DNA from: Epiperipatus broadwayi | Taxonomy: Eukaryota > Onychophora > Udeonychophora > Euonychophora > Peripatidae | Reading direction: 5' to 3' | NCBI GenBank assembly: GCA_028023455.1 | Contig: JAQFVV010007275.1 | Location: forward strand, 1-64,000 | DNA length: 64,000 bases | In this document: positions 21,551-32,047 of the stretch, in pieces | How positions within the stretch are numbered: position 1 is the first letter of the stretch | Layout: every line of letters begins with the position of its first letter | Position numbers and translations under genes: made by a program | The notes under the pieces: generated by a model | The model's input: only the letters and a program-made list of their open reading frames with translations | Database searches by the model: none | Told to the model about the DNA's origin: nothing

Positions 21551-22354
21551 TTCACTGTATATTTTTCACCCCTCTCTTCTTTTATTTATTAGGCAGGAAA
21601 CATAATTTAAATAAGTAAAAAAAATAAAAGATTTGTAGTTGAATTGAAACTGTCGGTTTCTTTAAAGCAATAATGAAAGGCTTTAGCATAATTATACTAA
21701 CGTTTCATGACAGAAAAATCAATACATTTAAATTCAATAATGTGGTCTTTTTCTAATTGCGTTTTCCTTTTTGTTACTCTTTGAGTAATGAGAATTCAAT
21801 TCTTTAGTATAGGATTTTATATAATAAAGTTTATATATATATCTATACACTTTGGCTTAGTGGTAAATCTGTCCTATCTACTTTATTAAATAACTGATAT
21901 TTACATTATTTCCTCTGTAAGAGTTGAATCAGAAATCTCTAAGTTATATAATGTTTTCAGAATTTTGGCCACAATGTTTTTTTTTATTACAATTTGTCAG
22001 TGTGAGACCATGTTTGCTTAAACTTACATTGTTTGTATTTAAAACTGAACATTACATACATAAATGACAAATATACCACAGATTATTGTGTATTAGTTAG
22101 CCTATTCATTCAATCATGCTTATAATCTGAAACTCAAATACTGATTCGCCAGATAAAATGTAAAAAAAATTCCAGATCAAAAATAAATTTGCACTTTTTT
22201 CTGCACATAGATGGTTACAGTTTAGCCAACTAATCATTTATTTATTTTTATTTAGCTAGAGAAGAAAAATTTTAAACTTTTATCAACACAGTTTTAAGCT
22301 AATCCAGTAAATTACGTTCCTCTTTGAAATATACAAAAAGAGGAGAGCCCCATT
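21551..22354. other. Intergenic sequence, nothing recognised
   Basis: No shared repeats or coding motifs seen. Confidence 0.5.
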
Positions 22355-22870
22355 GAGTTAAATTTCTTTATATATATATATTAGGGAAAGCTTTCTTCAG
22401 CTATCCACTCTATCTTATATAACTAGTGAGCATGACCACACACATATGAAAAAGATAAATGATCTCCAATATTCACATTTTGTGCTGAACCACCACACAT
22501 CAGATGGTCCAGATCAACCTCTCCCACACATATATAAAATCACTGCTTGCTTTATATTAAGATAGCAAATCTTACAACTTTAATGGACAGGTTTCAATCT
22601 ACTCCACCCTCCAACTTTGCAAATTGAAGCCTGTTCATTAAAGTTCGAAGATTTGCTATCTAAATATAAACAAAGCACTGATTATATATATATACGTGTG
22701 GGAGATGATGATTTGGATCAACTAATGAGTGCTGGTCCAGCATAAAATACATATATTGGAGATCATTTATTTTTTTGACATGTGTGTGGTCATGTGTATC
22801 AGTTATATAAGATAAAATGGATATCTGAAGGAAGCTTGCAAGTCTGTGTTCAAATCCCCTATATTATATT
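22355..22870. mobile_element. Family H fold-back element, near-complete (H3)
   Basis: Two long arms meet near 22620. The left arm holds ACTCTATCTTATATAACT, GACCACACACATATGAAAAAG, CTCCAATATTCAC, TATTAAGATAGCAAATCTT and TTTAATGGACAGG. The right arm holds their complements, ending TGTGTTCAAATCCCCTATAT. Each arm carries a hammerhead copy pointing outwards: plus strand about 22707-22765 (CUAAUGA, GAA lost), minus strand about 22525-22458 (CUGAUGU, GAA lost). Both are mutated in the core. Confidence 0.8.
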
Positions 22871-22959
22871 TAAGCTCCAATTACATAAATTATGCTTGTA
22901 TTTCAAAAATGTTATATATATAAAAATAAATTATGATATATTTATATATCATAGATAAT

Positions 22960-23231
22960 ATATAATAAAATAAATTCTACAAGAATATGTAGATAATTTT
23001 CAATTATTACGGTATTAAGTTTTGGTATAAACAATATTTATTACTTTGCTAAACCAGGCTTTCAATACAATGTATCTTTGTCAAATCATCACTTTAGCCT
23101 TGCTTTGACAAAGATACATCGCATTGAAAGCCTGATTTAGCAAAGTAATAAATATTGTTTTATACAACAATTTATTATCATAACAGTTGATAATTATCTA
23201 CTTACACTTGTAAAATTTATTTTATTATATA
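22960..23231. mobile_element. MITE-like fold-back, ~270 bp
   Basis: Arms: AATAAAATAAATTCTACAAG at 22963 pairs with CTTGTAAAATTTATTTTATT at 23205-23224. A strong inner stem, ATTTATTACTTTGCTAAACC/GATTTAGCAAAGTAATAAAT, and CTTTCAATACAATGTATCTT/AAGATACATCGCATTGAAAG follow. Centre near 23095. No coding capacity. Confidence 0.8.
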
Positions 23232-24186
23232 CACCTGGGTCTCATTTTATGTGATAGATAGGTTCCTCAGAAAACACGCGCAAATGAAATTGCACAAAAA
23301 TAGATGTAACTTACCTTGAAAAAGGGGGGATATGGACTGTGATTTTTCAAAAATCGTGTAAAAGCAAAGCACCAATGTAAAATTACTTTAAAATTCGCTC
23401 AAAAAAAAAATAAGGAAATAAAATATGACTAATAAAAATTTTCAAATTTGAAAAAAATTGATACAAGACAAACTTTTTTTAACTATAATATTTAATTTTA
23501 TTCAAAACAATATATTTTTATGCATAATTTACAGTAATTTACATTTTTTATACACGTTTTAATTATCACTATTTGCCGATAAACAGGTTCGTTTGCAAAC
23601 TGGTAAAAAATCAGATTCTTCTCAAGAGGAAATACAACTAGTGCCATTGTCACTCTCACGTTGTGTTCATGGTTTTCTAGTGACAACATAATTAGTAATT
23701 AATCTAACAACTAAAAATTAATTTTTTATTTTTGTCTTTAATTTTTTAATTTTCAATTTTAATTGTGCCCACTGCTATTACTCACCTTTTAAAAATAAAC
23801 TTGCGGACACTAAATGATTTAATTGATTACATTCTTTTTTAAAAAGCAAAAACAGAATGTGATTTAAAATGCAAAATTAACATGCACAATGTTTGAACAA
23901 ATTTACATTATAATCTTGTAAAATTTAATATGTGTATACATAAAATGTAGAAATCATGATTTTAATTTCATTATTGCATAAAATCTTACTATTATAAAGC
24001 ACTGAAAATATTGAAATTACTAAGATGAAAGTCGAATTCCAATAATGTGCTATTACTTTCAATATAACGTAAGTGCACAAAATTTATTATTTAAAGTAAT
24101 AGCGCAATATCGGAGTTCGACTTCTGGAGAAACGTGAATCGCGTTAAATAAATCCACGTAAAAAAAGACCCAGGTGTATATATATA
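23226..24186. mobile_element. Terminal-inverted-repeat DNA element, ~950 bp, non-autonomous (K)
   Basis: Ends ATATACACCTGGGTCTCATT (23228) and its complement AAAGACCCAGGTGTATATAT (24164-24183) are inverted repeats next to TA-rich targets. Subterminal words (GCGCAAATGAAATTGCAC left, AACGCGATTCACG read inwards from the right) are CpG-bearing and unusual here. An inner hairpin, AAGTCGAATTCCAATAATG/CAATATCGGAGTTCGACTT, lies at 24030-24122. The minus ORF 23498-23689 (63 codons) shows no transposase motif. The superfamily is not assigned. Confidence 0.65.
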
Positions 24187-24334
24187 GCCAAAATTTAAAA
24201 ATTAAAATTTTACTGCCATAGTTTTACTGCTAAAGCAGATCTTTCAAACACAATATAACTATAGATTAAATTAATTTTCCATAATTAGTTATATTCCAAT
24301 CATCATCATCAAAAGAATTATTAAATAAGTTAAT

Positions 24335-24805
24335 AGTTTCAGTATAGTGATATTAGTGATTAAGCCAATGCACATGCACTTTAAAGATAAATTATAAATG
24401 AATATTCTCGATATTTCCAGACACAAGATATAGTATTTTAGAAAGAATGGAATGAATACCCATTTTTTCAACCCAAATGTTTATGTATGGGCAAATCTTA
24501 AGCGTGTGGAAATGAGAGCATGAAGGTGTTAAATGATCACTTTAAATTACATTTGTTATGTTTGAACGAATGACACTTGCGAAATCTTTATAATTTATGA
24601 CACGTCATTCTTTAGTTGAAATTAAACATTTCCACACGCTTAAGATTTGCCCATACATAAACGTTTGGGTCGAAAGAATGGATATTCATTCCATTCTTTC
24701 TAAAATACTATATCTTGTGTCTGGAAAAATCAAGAGTATTCATTTATAATTTATCTTTAAAGCACAGGTGCATTGGTTTAAATGCTAATATCACTATTAC
24801 ATAAA
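24335..24805. mobile_element. Fold-back element with ~170-bp near-identical arms (L)
   Basis: The left arm (24340-24507) runs ATAGTGATATTAGTGATTAA ... GGGCAAATCTTAAGCGTGTGG. The right arm (24627-24800) is its complement at about 95% by eye, including CCACACGCTTAAGATTTGCC and AAGATATAGTATTTTAGAAAG. The loop of about 120 nt contains AAATGATCACTTTAAATT. Arm identity suggests recent origin or gene conversion. Confidence 0.82.
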
Positions 24806-24885
24806 AAAAAAAAACAAAGTGCTATATAAAATAATATCTCATTATAGTTTCAGTATAATAAATTTTCAATAATAGATCTGATACT

Positions 24886-24995
24886 TTAATTTTTCTCTTT
24901 ATTTCATTCTTTTCAAAGAAAACAAATTTAGTCTGCTTAAATATAATCTTATAAATTATATTTCTTTCATTGAAATATCATCAATAGTAGTCTGT
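24886..24995 (-). repeat. Inverted flank repeat of RTE-1 (left; partner 28590-28690)
   Basis: On the minus strand it reads CAATGAAAGAAATATAATTT then TTAAGCAGACTAAATTTG and TTTCTTTGAAAAGAATGAAA. The same order occurs on the plus strand at 28590-28690, so RTE-1 sits between two inverted copies of a ~100-bp segment. Confidence 0.75.
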
Positions 24996-25032
24996 CCAAT
25001 AGACAGGTCCAGAGAGTAGTCACTACATCAGT

Positions 25033-25455
25033 TCATCCATTCTTCCATTCCATTCTCTTCCTTGCCCACTTCCTCAATTCCACATAACCCCTTCCATCTC
25101 GTATATCATCCAATAATGTCAATCTCTTCCGTCCTTTCTTTTTATTTCCACTCACCATTCCTTCCAAAACATTTTTCATTAAACTATAATCTTTTCTTAG
25201 TATATGTCCAATCCAGTTTCTCTTTCTCTCTTTGATACTTTCAATCAATCTTCTTTCCTCATTAACCCTTTTCAAAACTTCTTCATTTGTTATTTTATTC
25301 ACCGAACTGATTTTTTCCATTTTTCTCCATGTCCACATCTCAAAAGCTTCCAGTCGTTTCTTAATTCTATTACTCAATGTCCATGTCTCACAACCATACA
25401 TGAATACACTCCACACATAACATTTAATTAATCTTTTCCTTAATTCTCTTTCCAT
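25033..25455 (-). pseudogene. RTE-1 ORF part 4: C-terminal region after the reverse transcriptase
   Basis: 140 codons. YGCETWTL at residues 20-27 is the hallmark after the RT thumb in RTE-like LINEs, followed by RLEAFEMWTWRKMEKISSVN, TNEEVLKRVNEER and NWIGHILRKD. It continues in the same frame as the segment at 25459-25647 and is separated from it only by a TGA codon (25461-25459). The Met at 25455 is therefore probably not a true start. Confidence 0.85.
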
Positions 25456-25458
25456 AAG

Positions 25459-25647
25459 TCAACAAAATATCTTCTTTCTTTTTACAAATGTCACCTTTGC
25501 CAATGCTATTCTTCTTTTAACTTCATCTTCACTTCTTCCATCCTCACTCAACCAACAACCCAAATATCTAAATCCCTTCACCTGCTGCACCATGTCATCA
25601 TGGATTCCAATTTGCAGTCTTTTGCATCTCTCCCTATCCATAAACAC
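25459..25647 (-). pseudogene. RTE-1 ORF part 3: RT thumb/connection segment
   Basis: Residues 9-60 (CKRLQIGIHDDMVQQVKGFR, YLGCWLSEDGRSEDEVKRRI) are the conserved segment that follows the RT palm (YLGxxLxxDG). The first eight residues come from a wrong frame. The parental frame reads GMKINIEKTKCLWIGRDAK just upstream, so two small frame changes lie between 25680 and 25620. It ends at the in-frame TGA before part 4. Confidence 0.8.
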
Positions 25648-25676
25648 TTAGTCTTTTCAATATTAATCTTCATTCC

Positions 25677-27584
25677 TTATGCCATACATCCTTCTTCCAA
25701 TTTATTCAACATATTCTGAAGATCCTTTTCTTCCTCAGCAATAAGAGCCATATCATCTGCAAATCTTATACACTTTATTACTCTTCCTCCAACATTTGCT
25801 CCTCCACAGTCCAAATAATTATTTAGCATATCTTCTAAATAAATATTAAACAAAACAGGTGACATACTACATCCTTGCCTAACTCCACTTTCTATATTCA
25901 CTTCATCAGTCTCATTACATCCAAATCTAACTCTTATTCTTTGACCATTATACATATTCCATATCAATCGTCTTTCTTTCCAGAATACTCCTTTATCTCT
26001 TAAGATAGACATCAGTTTATCCCAGCTTACTCTATCAAATGCCTTTTCTAAATCTACAAAACATATACCAATTCCTTTATCTCTTTCAATATATCTTTCT
26101 GCAATTGTCCTAACAATACCAATAGCATCTCTTGTGCTTTTCCCTTTCCGAAAACCAAACTGTTCTTCAGCAATATAATAGTCAACCTTCCCATAAATCC
26201 TTTGAGTTAAAATCCTCAATAACACCTTAGAAACATGAGACAATACACTTATTGTCCTATACTCTTCACATTTAACAGCTTTCTTCTTTTTAGCAATTGG
26301 AATCACTATAGTTCTTAAAAAATCTTCAGGCCAAACTCCACTGTTATATATCAAATTGCAAAGTCCAACTATTTCCTTCATAGTAAATTCTCCCATTTCT
26401 CTCAAAAATTCTATAGGTACTGCATCATATCCAATAGCCTTACCATTCTTCATTTGTGTGATTGCCTTTCTTACTTCATCTGGCAGTATGTCCATATCTC
26501 TATCATCCATTGCAACATCTTCATTTTCAAGTTCATAACTAATTAAATTATTTCCTCTACTAAACAGATACCGAATATATTCTTCCCATCTTTTTAATAT
26601 ATCATTACTATTGGTTAACCTTCTTCCATTCTTATCTGCAATCTCACTTGCTACCCATGTCTTTTTTTCCAAAGAAATACTTTGTATTCTATCAAATGCT
26701 AGATCATATTTTTTCATCTGTTGAAACCTTTCTATCTCTTTACATTCTTGCTCCAACCACTTTTCTTTTGCTAAATCTGTTTCTCTTCTTAATTCATTAT
26801 TAAATTTCCTATATTCCTTTTGCCCTTCCTCAGTATTTACATTCTTCCACCATCTCCGCACTTCCATCTTTTCCAACATACCTTCAGTTATCCAAGGTCT
26901 TTTAGCTTTTCTCGCATGAATAATACCTATTTTATTTTTTGCTATTTTCAAGAATCCCTCTTTAATTCTATTCCAACACTCATCAGAGCTATTAATATAG
27001 TTCCCATCCTGAACAATTCTTTTAAATTCATTTTCACATATCAAACCAAATTTTCCTCTTTCCATTTGTCTCAATTTATCCAAGTCCCATCTTGTGTATC
27101 TTTTCCCTCTTTTAATTATTTTTAAACTTAACTTTAATTTAGCCATCACCAAATTATGATCCGAATCTATATCAGCACCTGGCAAAGCATGTGAACCCTT
27201 AACAGCATTCTTATATCTATTCTGAATCAATATATAATCAATTTGATAACGTTCTTTGTTACCTGGAGCTTTCCATGTATACAATCTTCTAATATGATTT
27301 TTAAAACAAGTGTTTGCAATGACAAACCCATTCTCTTTACAAAATTGTACAAGTCGATTACCCCTTTCATTTCTTTTTCCAATACCATAATTTCCAACAA
27401 TTTTCTCTTTCCTACCTTTCCCCACAACAGCATTCCAATCCCCCAATAGCAATATACATGCATTTTTTCCTTCACATTGAATAATTTCTTCTATCTTCTC
27501 ATACATTTCATCAATTTCACTATCATCATGAGTACTAGTTGGCATATAAACTTGTATAATTACCAAATCCCTAGGACTTGGCAT
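25677..27584 (-). pseudogene. RTE-1 ORF part 2: endonuclease C-half plus reverse transcriptase
   Basis: A 635-codon open segment. Endonuclease motifs: QVYMPTS (11-17), GDWNAVVG (48-55, catalytic Asp/Asn), YTWKAPGNKERYQIDYIL (about 102-119) and SDHNLV (about 140-145, catalytic Asp-His). A linker of about 200 residues follows, then the RT: GYDAVPIEFL, IVIPIAKKKK, EEQFGFRKGKSTRDAI, FVDLEKAFDRVSW (motif A), GVRQGCSMSPVLFNIY (motif B) and RFADDMAL (motif C, the catalytic Asp pair at 610-611). All catalytic residues seen are intact. The Met at 27584 is an artefact of a frame break: endonuclease sequence continues upstream in part 1. Confidence 0.92.
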
Positions 27585-28008
27585 TTATTCTCATCACCAT
27601 CAGTCCATCATTAATATCATCAACCTTTGCCACACTATTCCATATTTTCTTCCTCACAGCAATGCCAACTCCATTAATTGTCCTATCACCACCTGAATAA
27701 AACAACTTTACATCTCCACTACTTACTTCTCCACATCCCTCCCACCTCACTTCACTTAATCCCATTACATCAATATTATTCAAATGCAACTCTCTTTTCA
27801 AATTCTCCAATTTCCCACCTTTCCTCAAAGATCTAACATTCCACGTTCCAATTCTCAGTGTATCCCCTCTCAATGAATTATATTTATGAGGATTTCGCAG
27901 GTTGATGACCTGAGTAGCCTCATGTCCACTCCTGCCAGGCAAGACACCAAAGTTATTCTTAACTAAGGTCTCAACACCAAATGTAATGATTCCTGTAGAC
28001 ATACTCAT
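27571..28008 (-). pseudogene. RTE-1 ORF part 1: start of the protein, endonuclease N-half
   Basis: 145 codons. A short leader (MSMSTGIITFGVETLVKNNF) is followed by the APE-type endonuclease start LRIGTWNVRSLRKGGKLENL (catalytic Asn), MGLSEVRWEG (catalytic Glu) and GDRTINGVGIAVRKKIWNSV. It runs out of frame at RINAKS-stop, where part 2 resumes with PRDLVIIQVYMP: a one-base indel near 27575-27580 separates them. The first Met (28008) lies about 450 bp from the element's 5' edge and is a plausible true start. Confidence 0.88.
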
Positions 28009-28589
28009 AATAAAACAAGGGAATTATAAGACAAAGTGGTTTCCCGTTGCCTTCTTTGCCCAGCAATAACCTCTATAATAGGCTTAGTGCACTAGCCAAA
28101 TCCCATAAAATGAAAATCCAACTACCGCTTCCTCCTCATCATTGTCACCTCTAGTGATCTTCTGCTGACTTGGAAGAAAATGCCGTTGCTGACCCAGCAC
28201 CCAGCGGGGTGTTGACTTATTTAATGGCGGTCAACACTCGCCATTATACATCCACTGTCATAAGAATTGTGGTATTTTATAGAAGTAAACATGCCACTGT
28301 CTCCTTCACCACTTCCTGATAGTGAATGTTGTCCCATTGCCAGCGACTGCTTATTTACAGTACTCTGCTTATTCGCAGCTAACCTTCATATCTGAAGGCC
28401 ATACCCCTATCCGCAACCTGGGGGTGCTCTGGGTGGCATGGGACCCATGCCTTATTCCCAGTCATTGAAATATAATTCAGATTTAAGACCTTTATTTTTT
28501 ACTCTCCTTTCATAAACATTTACTCTTTCAAAGCAAATGAAAATAAAAGTTCATAAAAGTAGAATAAAAAATAAATACTTTAATTCTAC

Positions 28590-28690
28590 GTTATATTTTC
28601 ATGAAAGAAAGTGCAGGCCTTAAGATTTTGCTTAAGCAGACTCAGATTGTTTTCTTTGAAAAGAATGAGACAAAGAGATGAATTAAAGAA
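28590..28690 (+). repeat. Inverted flank repeat of RTE-1 (right; partner 24886-24995)
   Basis: TTTTCATGAAAGAAAGTGCA, TTGCTTAAGCAGACTCAG and TTTTCTTTGAAAAGAATGAG match the left flank in inverted orientation. It lies about 120 bp outside the recognisable 5' region of RTE-1. Confidence 0.7.
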
Positions 28691-28699
28691 TATATATTA

Positions 28700-29390
28700 A
28701 AACATCACATGATCAACATCACATGATCTTAGCTTACACATTGCTACTCATTAGGATTTTTTCTATTTTCATTACTTTTATGCCATAAAGTATAAACTTC
28801 AGTAATTATTACATACTAGGTAGTAATGCTTAATAAATTCTTAATTAGTGCTGTTCTATTCCCCAGACTAGTTTCTAGCACATGGCTTTCATCAGTAAAA
28901 AGTTTTATCGATTTCTTTTTAGCTGTGGACTCAGATTGTTTTTGGATCTCTCACACTTCTTCTTTTAGCAGCAAAGTTTTTATTTTTTAAGATAACATCA
29001 ATCTTCCCAAACTGAAAACATTTTTTTTCAATTCAAGCTTATTTGCATGCATTGTTATAGATCTAAAACTGGATCAGTTTTTTATGTATTAGGATGATCT
29101 TAATTTTTTTATATCCTTATATAACTATGCGAGCCAGTAAGCTTGAATTAAAAAAAGTAACAAGTTTTCAATTTGGGATAGTAGTTTGATAGTATAACAA
29201 AAAGTAAAAATGGCTACTAGAAAAAAATGCACTAGATTCAAAAAAGATCTGGGTTCAAGTTTTAAAAAAGAGTCAAAAATCTGATGAAACTAATCTGAAG
29301 ATATTTGAATATGACTGCATTGGATAAGGTTTTATTAAGCATTACTATCTGGCAGCTATTGATTACTAAAGCTTACATTATACAGCAGAA
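28700..29390. mobile_element. Large degenerate family A fold-back
   Basis: The left arm (28703-29060, minus sense) starts AACATCACATGATC and includes CCCCAGACTAGTTTCTAGC and TTCAATTCAAGCTTATTTGC. The right arm (29135-29390, plus sense) includes AAGCTTGAATTAAAAAAAG, AAATCTGATGAAACTAATC and TATTGATTACTAAAGC. It is strongly eroded, with one hammerhead remnant in each arm. The right-arm remnant has lost helix II (CTGATGAAACTAATC). Confidence 0.65.
28861..28905 (-). ncRNA. Hammerhead ribozyme remnant of family A
   Basis: On the minus strand: CTGATGA (28895-28889), then AAGC-CATGT-GCTA, GAA, ACTAGT and C giving a GUC triplet. All invariant core bases are present. Helix II is only AGC/GCT with an A·A at 10.1/11.1, and inner helix I is eroded (TTTTA against TGGGG), so activity is doubtful. 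Confidence 0.5.
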
Positions 29391-29603
29391 AACTAGTGAG
29401 AATAGAAGAAAATGCTAAAGCAGATTATTAAAAAAATTAAGAATTATTTCGATATTAAAGATAATTGGAATATAATTGAGAATTCTGGGAAATTAACATA
29501 GTAAATATGTGTGTTATGTTTGTGTTCCTTTCCACTTGAAAATTTGCCTGGGCAGTAAAACCAGTGTGGAAATTTTAATTCTTTAAATTTTGACTAGTTG
29601 TTT

Positions 29604-29674
29604 ATATATATATATTGTAACGATATATAAATATGTCGTTATCCATATATCCGGATCGTTACAATATATATATA
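29604..29674. repeat. Short AT inverted repeat
   Basis: ATATATATATTGTAACGATA pairs with the complementary ATCGTTACAATATATATATA at 29655-29674, with a loop containing TATCCGGATC-like sequence. A cruciform-prone hairpin beside the large family A palindrome. Confidence 0.75.
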
Positions 29675-29686
29675 TGGATAATTCAC

Positions 29687-30672
29687 AGAGACAAAACTTT
29701 CCATACAATAGTGCCACTCAGTGCAAACAAGAGTAATCAATGGATACAGAAAGGGTTGTGCATAAAATCACTACCTAGTGCCTACTCATCCAATATCCAC
29801 AGGCTAGTTTCTATCTTGTGGCTTTCATCAGTGAGGATCCTTAAATCTGAGAGCACTGCACCTAGATCTTAGGATCTAATGCAACCCTCCAGTAGCCACT
29901 TTTTTCATTATTAGCTAAATATAAAGCTTTGAGTCCAAAATGAAATCCCAATAAGGTTTTCAATTCAAGCTCATCAGCTTGTATAGTTGTATAGATCTGA
30001 ACTTAGTTTAGCATCCATACATTTTGGTGTCTTTGGGTCTTTAATAACCACAGTCACCATAATCCTATTGGACAGAATTGATATTAAATGACAAAACATC
30101 ACATAATCATCATTATTTATGATTATACAAGCTGTTTAATACAGAGACAAAACTCTTTACTTAGTAATGCCACTTGGTGCAAACATAAATAATGGTGATC
30201 ATATGATGTTTTGTGGTTTAATATTAATCCTGCCCAATAGGATTATGGTTACTGTGGTTATTAAAGAACCAAAGATACCAAAAAGTATGGATGCTGAACT
30301 GAGTTCAGTTCTATCCAACTATACAAACTGGTGAGCTTAAATTGAAATATTATTGTGTTTTTGTTCTGGTCTCAAAGTTTTATAGCTAGCTAATAAGGTA
30401 AAAGGTGAATGCTAGTGGGTTCATTATATCCTATGTTCTAGGTGCAGTGCTCTCAAATCCAAGGCTTCTCACTGATGAAAGCCACAAGCTAAAAACTAGT
30501 CTGGGTATATTGGATGAGTAGGCACTAGATAGGGATTTTATGGACAAACCTTCCTGCATTTATTGATCACTCTGGTTTGCACTGAGTGGCACTACTGTAT
30601 GGAGAGTTTTGCCTCTGTGTTAAACCACTTGTGTAAGCATAAAGAATGGTGATCATGTGATGTTTTGTGGTA
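29687..30672. mobile_element. Family A giant palindrome, two head-to-head copies (A8/A9)
   Basis: The left copy (29687 to about 30154) is in minus ribozyme orientation and the right copy (about 30155-30620) in plus. Arms of about 465 bp share every landmark of the 432-bp reference: the GTTTTGTC/GTTTTGCC end, ribozyme, CTAGATCTTAGGATCTAATG, TCAATTCAAGCTCATCAG, GGTCTTTAATAACCACAG and CCTATTGGACAG. The centre carries a nested shorter palindrome ending TGATGTTTTGTGGT. A further GGTGATCATGTGATGTTTTG flank reaches 30672. Ribozyme segments: minus, about 29840-29783, core intact but CTAGCC replaces CTAGUC; plus, 30457-30518, GAA changed to AAA. Confidence 0.85.
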
Positions 30673-31856
30673 TATGTTTAAGTAAAAATTACTATATATC
30701 GCAATACATATTCTAAACAAATCATTACATTACTTTTTATAATTCTGATAATTTTCACACAAATATTATAGTGCAACTTAATTGTAAAAAATTATTGTTT
30801 ATTAATTTCTAATAAAATCAAGTAGAAAGCAATTATAAATCAATATTAAATAATATAAAAATTTTGTTGTTGAATATTATTTTTTCTTTTATTGAAGAGA
30901 TATTTAAATTATAAAAAATAGTTCAGTTAAAAATCAGTGGGCTTATATACAATAACAAATTTAAATAAGTAATATTTACTAAGGCTGTAACCTCAAGAAT
31001 ATACATCTGAAAAATGCGAAGGTAGGGACCTCTACAGGTCTTAACCACAAGCTTACTCTATGGAAGAAAAGAGGGGAACCCTTCTTTACTTCAACCTACT
31101 TTTATATATGAATAGGTGAAGCTGAAGTGATTAGATCTAAGAAATTAATATTTTAAGCACTGCATTGTATTTACTATCACAAAAGCTGTGCAGAATGAAG
31201 AAAAACTCATACTTTACAGACTATAGTTTTATTACTGCACATCATCTGAAGCTCGTTAGTATTGCAATCAAGTTTTTTCTTATCATCATCAATGGTAGTA
31301 AAGGTCATGTTGGTCTTCACTGTATAAATCAGTTATAACATATAGTAAGAGCATGACATTTATAATTAGCCCACAAAGAAACTGGTATGTGTCAGTTCTG
31401 AAGAATGATTGGTAATACATGTATGCATTGTACAGCCGATATGGATATTACAACTGTCAGTAATTGGTTCAATAAATATATTTTAAAATGAAATTGAAGC
31501 TCATTGCTGATTTCATAACCACATTATTTCCATATTTGAATTCCAAGTCCCATTGACAAAAGCAAAAGTCAGGAATTGTTTTATGAATAAGGATTTAAAT
31601 ACACTACTATCTTATAATCATTGATTTTGCAAGCTTATTATAGATGGCGCCAGAGTAGTGAACAAAGAAATAAAATTATTTGTTAATATTAACAATAGTT
31701 TAGAGATCTGATCATAATTCATTAACAATTTTTCCATGCAGTTTTTTCTAGACAAGTATAAATTTATCTAACTCTTTTAATTAATAATTCTATAAATATA
31801 TGTATTTAATATTTGAATAAAGCACAATTCATATACTTGGAGTTTAGATGTAATTT
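30673..31856. other. Intergenic sequence; possible LTR/primer-binding-site relic near 31638
   Basis: No ORF. At 31644-31662, TGGCGCCAGAGTAGTGAAC resembles the TGGCGCCAGAAGTGGG-type primer-binding sites that follow Ty3/gypsy LTRs, but I found no LTR pair or gag-pol. Confidence 0.35.
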
Positions 31857-32040
31857 TAGGGGATTTGAATACTGACTTTCAAGCTCCTTTTAGCTGTTCA
31901 CTCTATCTTATATAACAAATACACATGACCACAAACAAGTGGAGATTATTTTTTTTACAAGTGTGTGATCATGTGTATCAGTTGTATAAGGAGACTGTAT
32001 AGCTGAAGAGAGCTTGAAGGTCTGTGTTTAATTCCTCTGT
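31857..32040. mobile_element. Family H fold-back element, short copy (H4)
   Basis: Inverted arms AGGGGATTTGAATACTGACTT...CACATGACCACAAACA and TGTGTGATCATGTGTATCAG...AAGGTCTGTGTTTAATTCC. No ribozyme. It lies in tandem with the longer copy at 32048. Confidence 0.78.
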
Positions 32041-32047
32041 AATTATG

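Larger units (their letters stand above)
24998..28470 (-). mobile_element. RTE-type non-LTR retrotransposon, nearly full length (RTE-1)
   Basis: About 3.4 kb on the minus strand with visibly higher GC than its surroundings. It holds a 5' region (28470-28009; GCATGGGTCCCATGCCACCC and GGCAACGGGAAACCACTTTG), an APE-type endonuclease, a reverse transcriptase and a Cys/His-poor C-terminal region, then a short 3' region to about 24998. Only a few single-base breaks and one in-frame TGA interrupt about 950 codons, so it is the youngest coding element in the window. The protein style (TWNVRSL, LEKAFDRVSW, YGCETWTL) is that of RTE-like LINEs annotated in many invertebrates. The exact clade would need a tree. 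Confidence 0.88.

Noticed and set aside
25204-27449. Several plus-strand open frames across RTE-1
   Set aside because: Antisense shadows of the endonuclease-reverse transcriptase frame.
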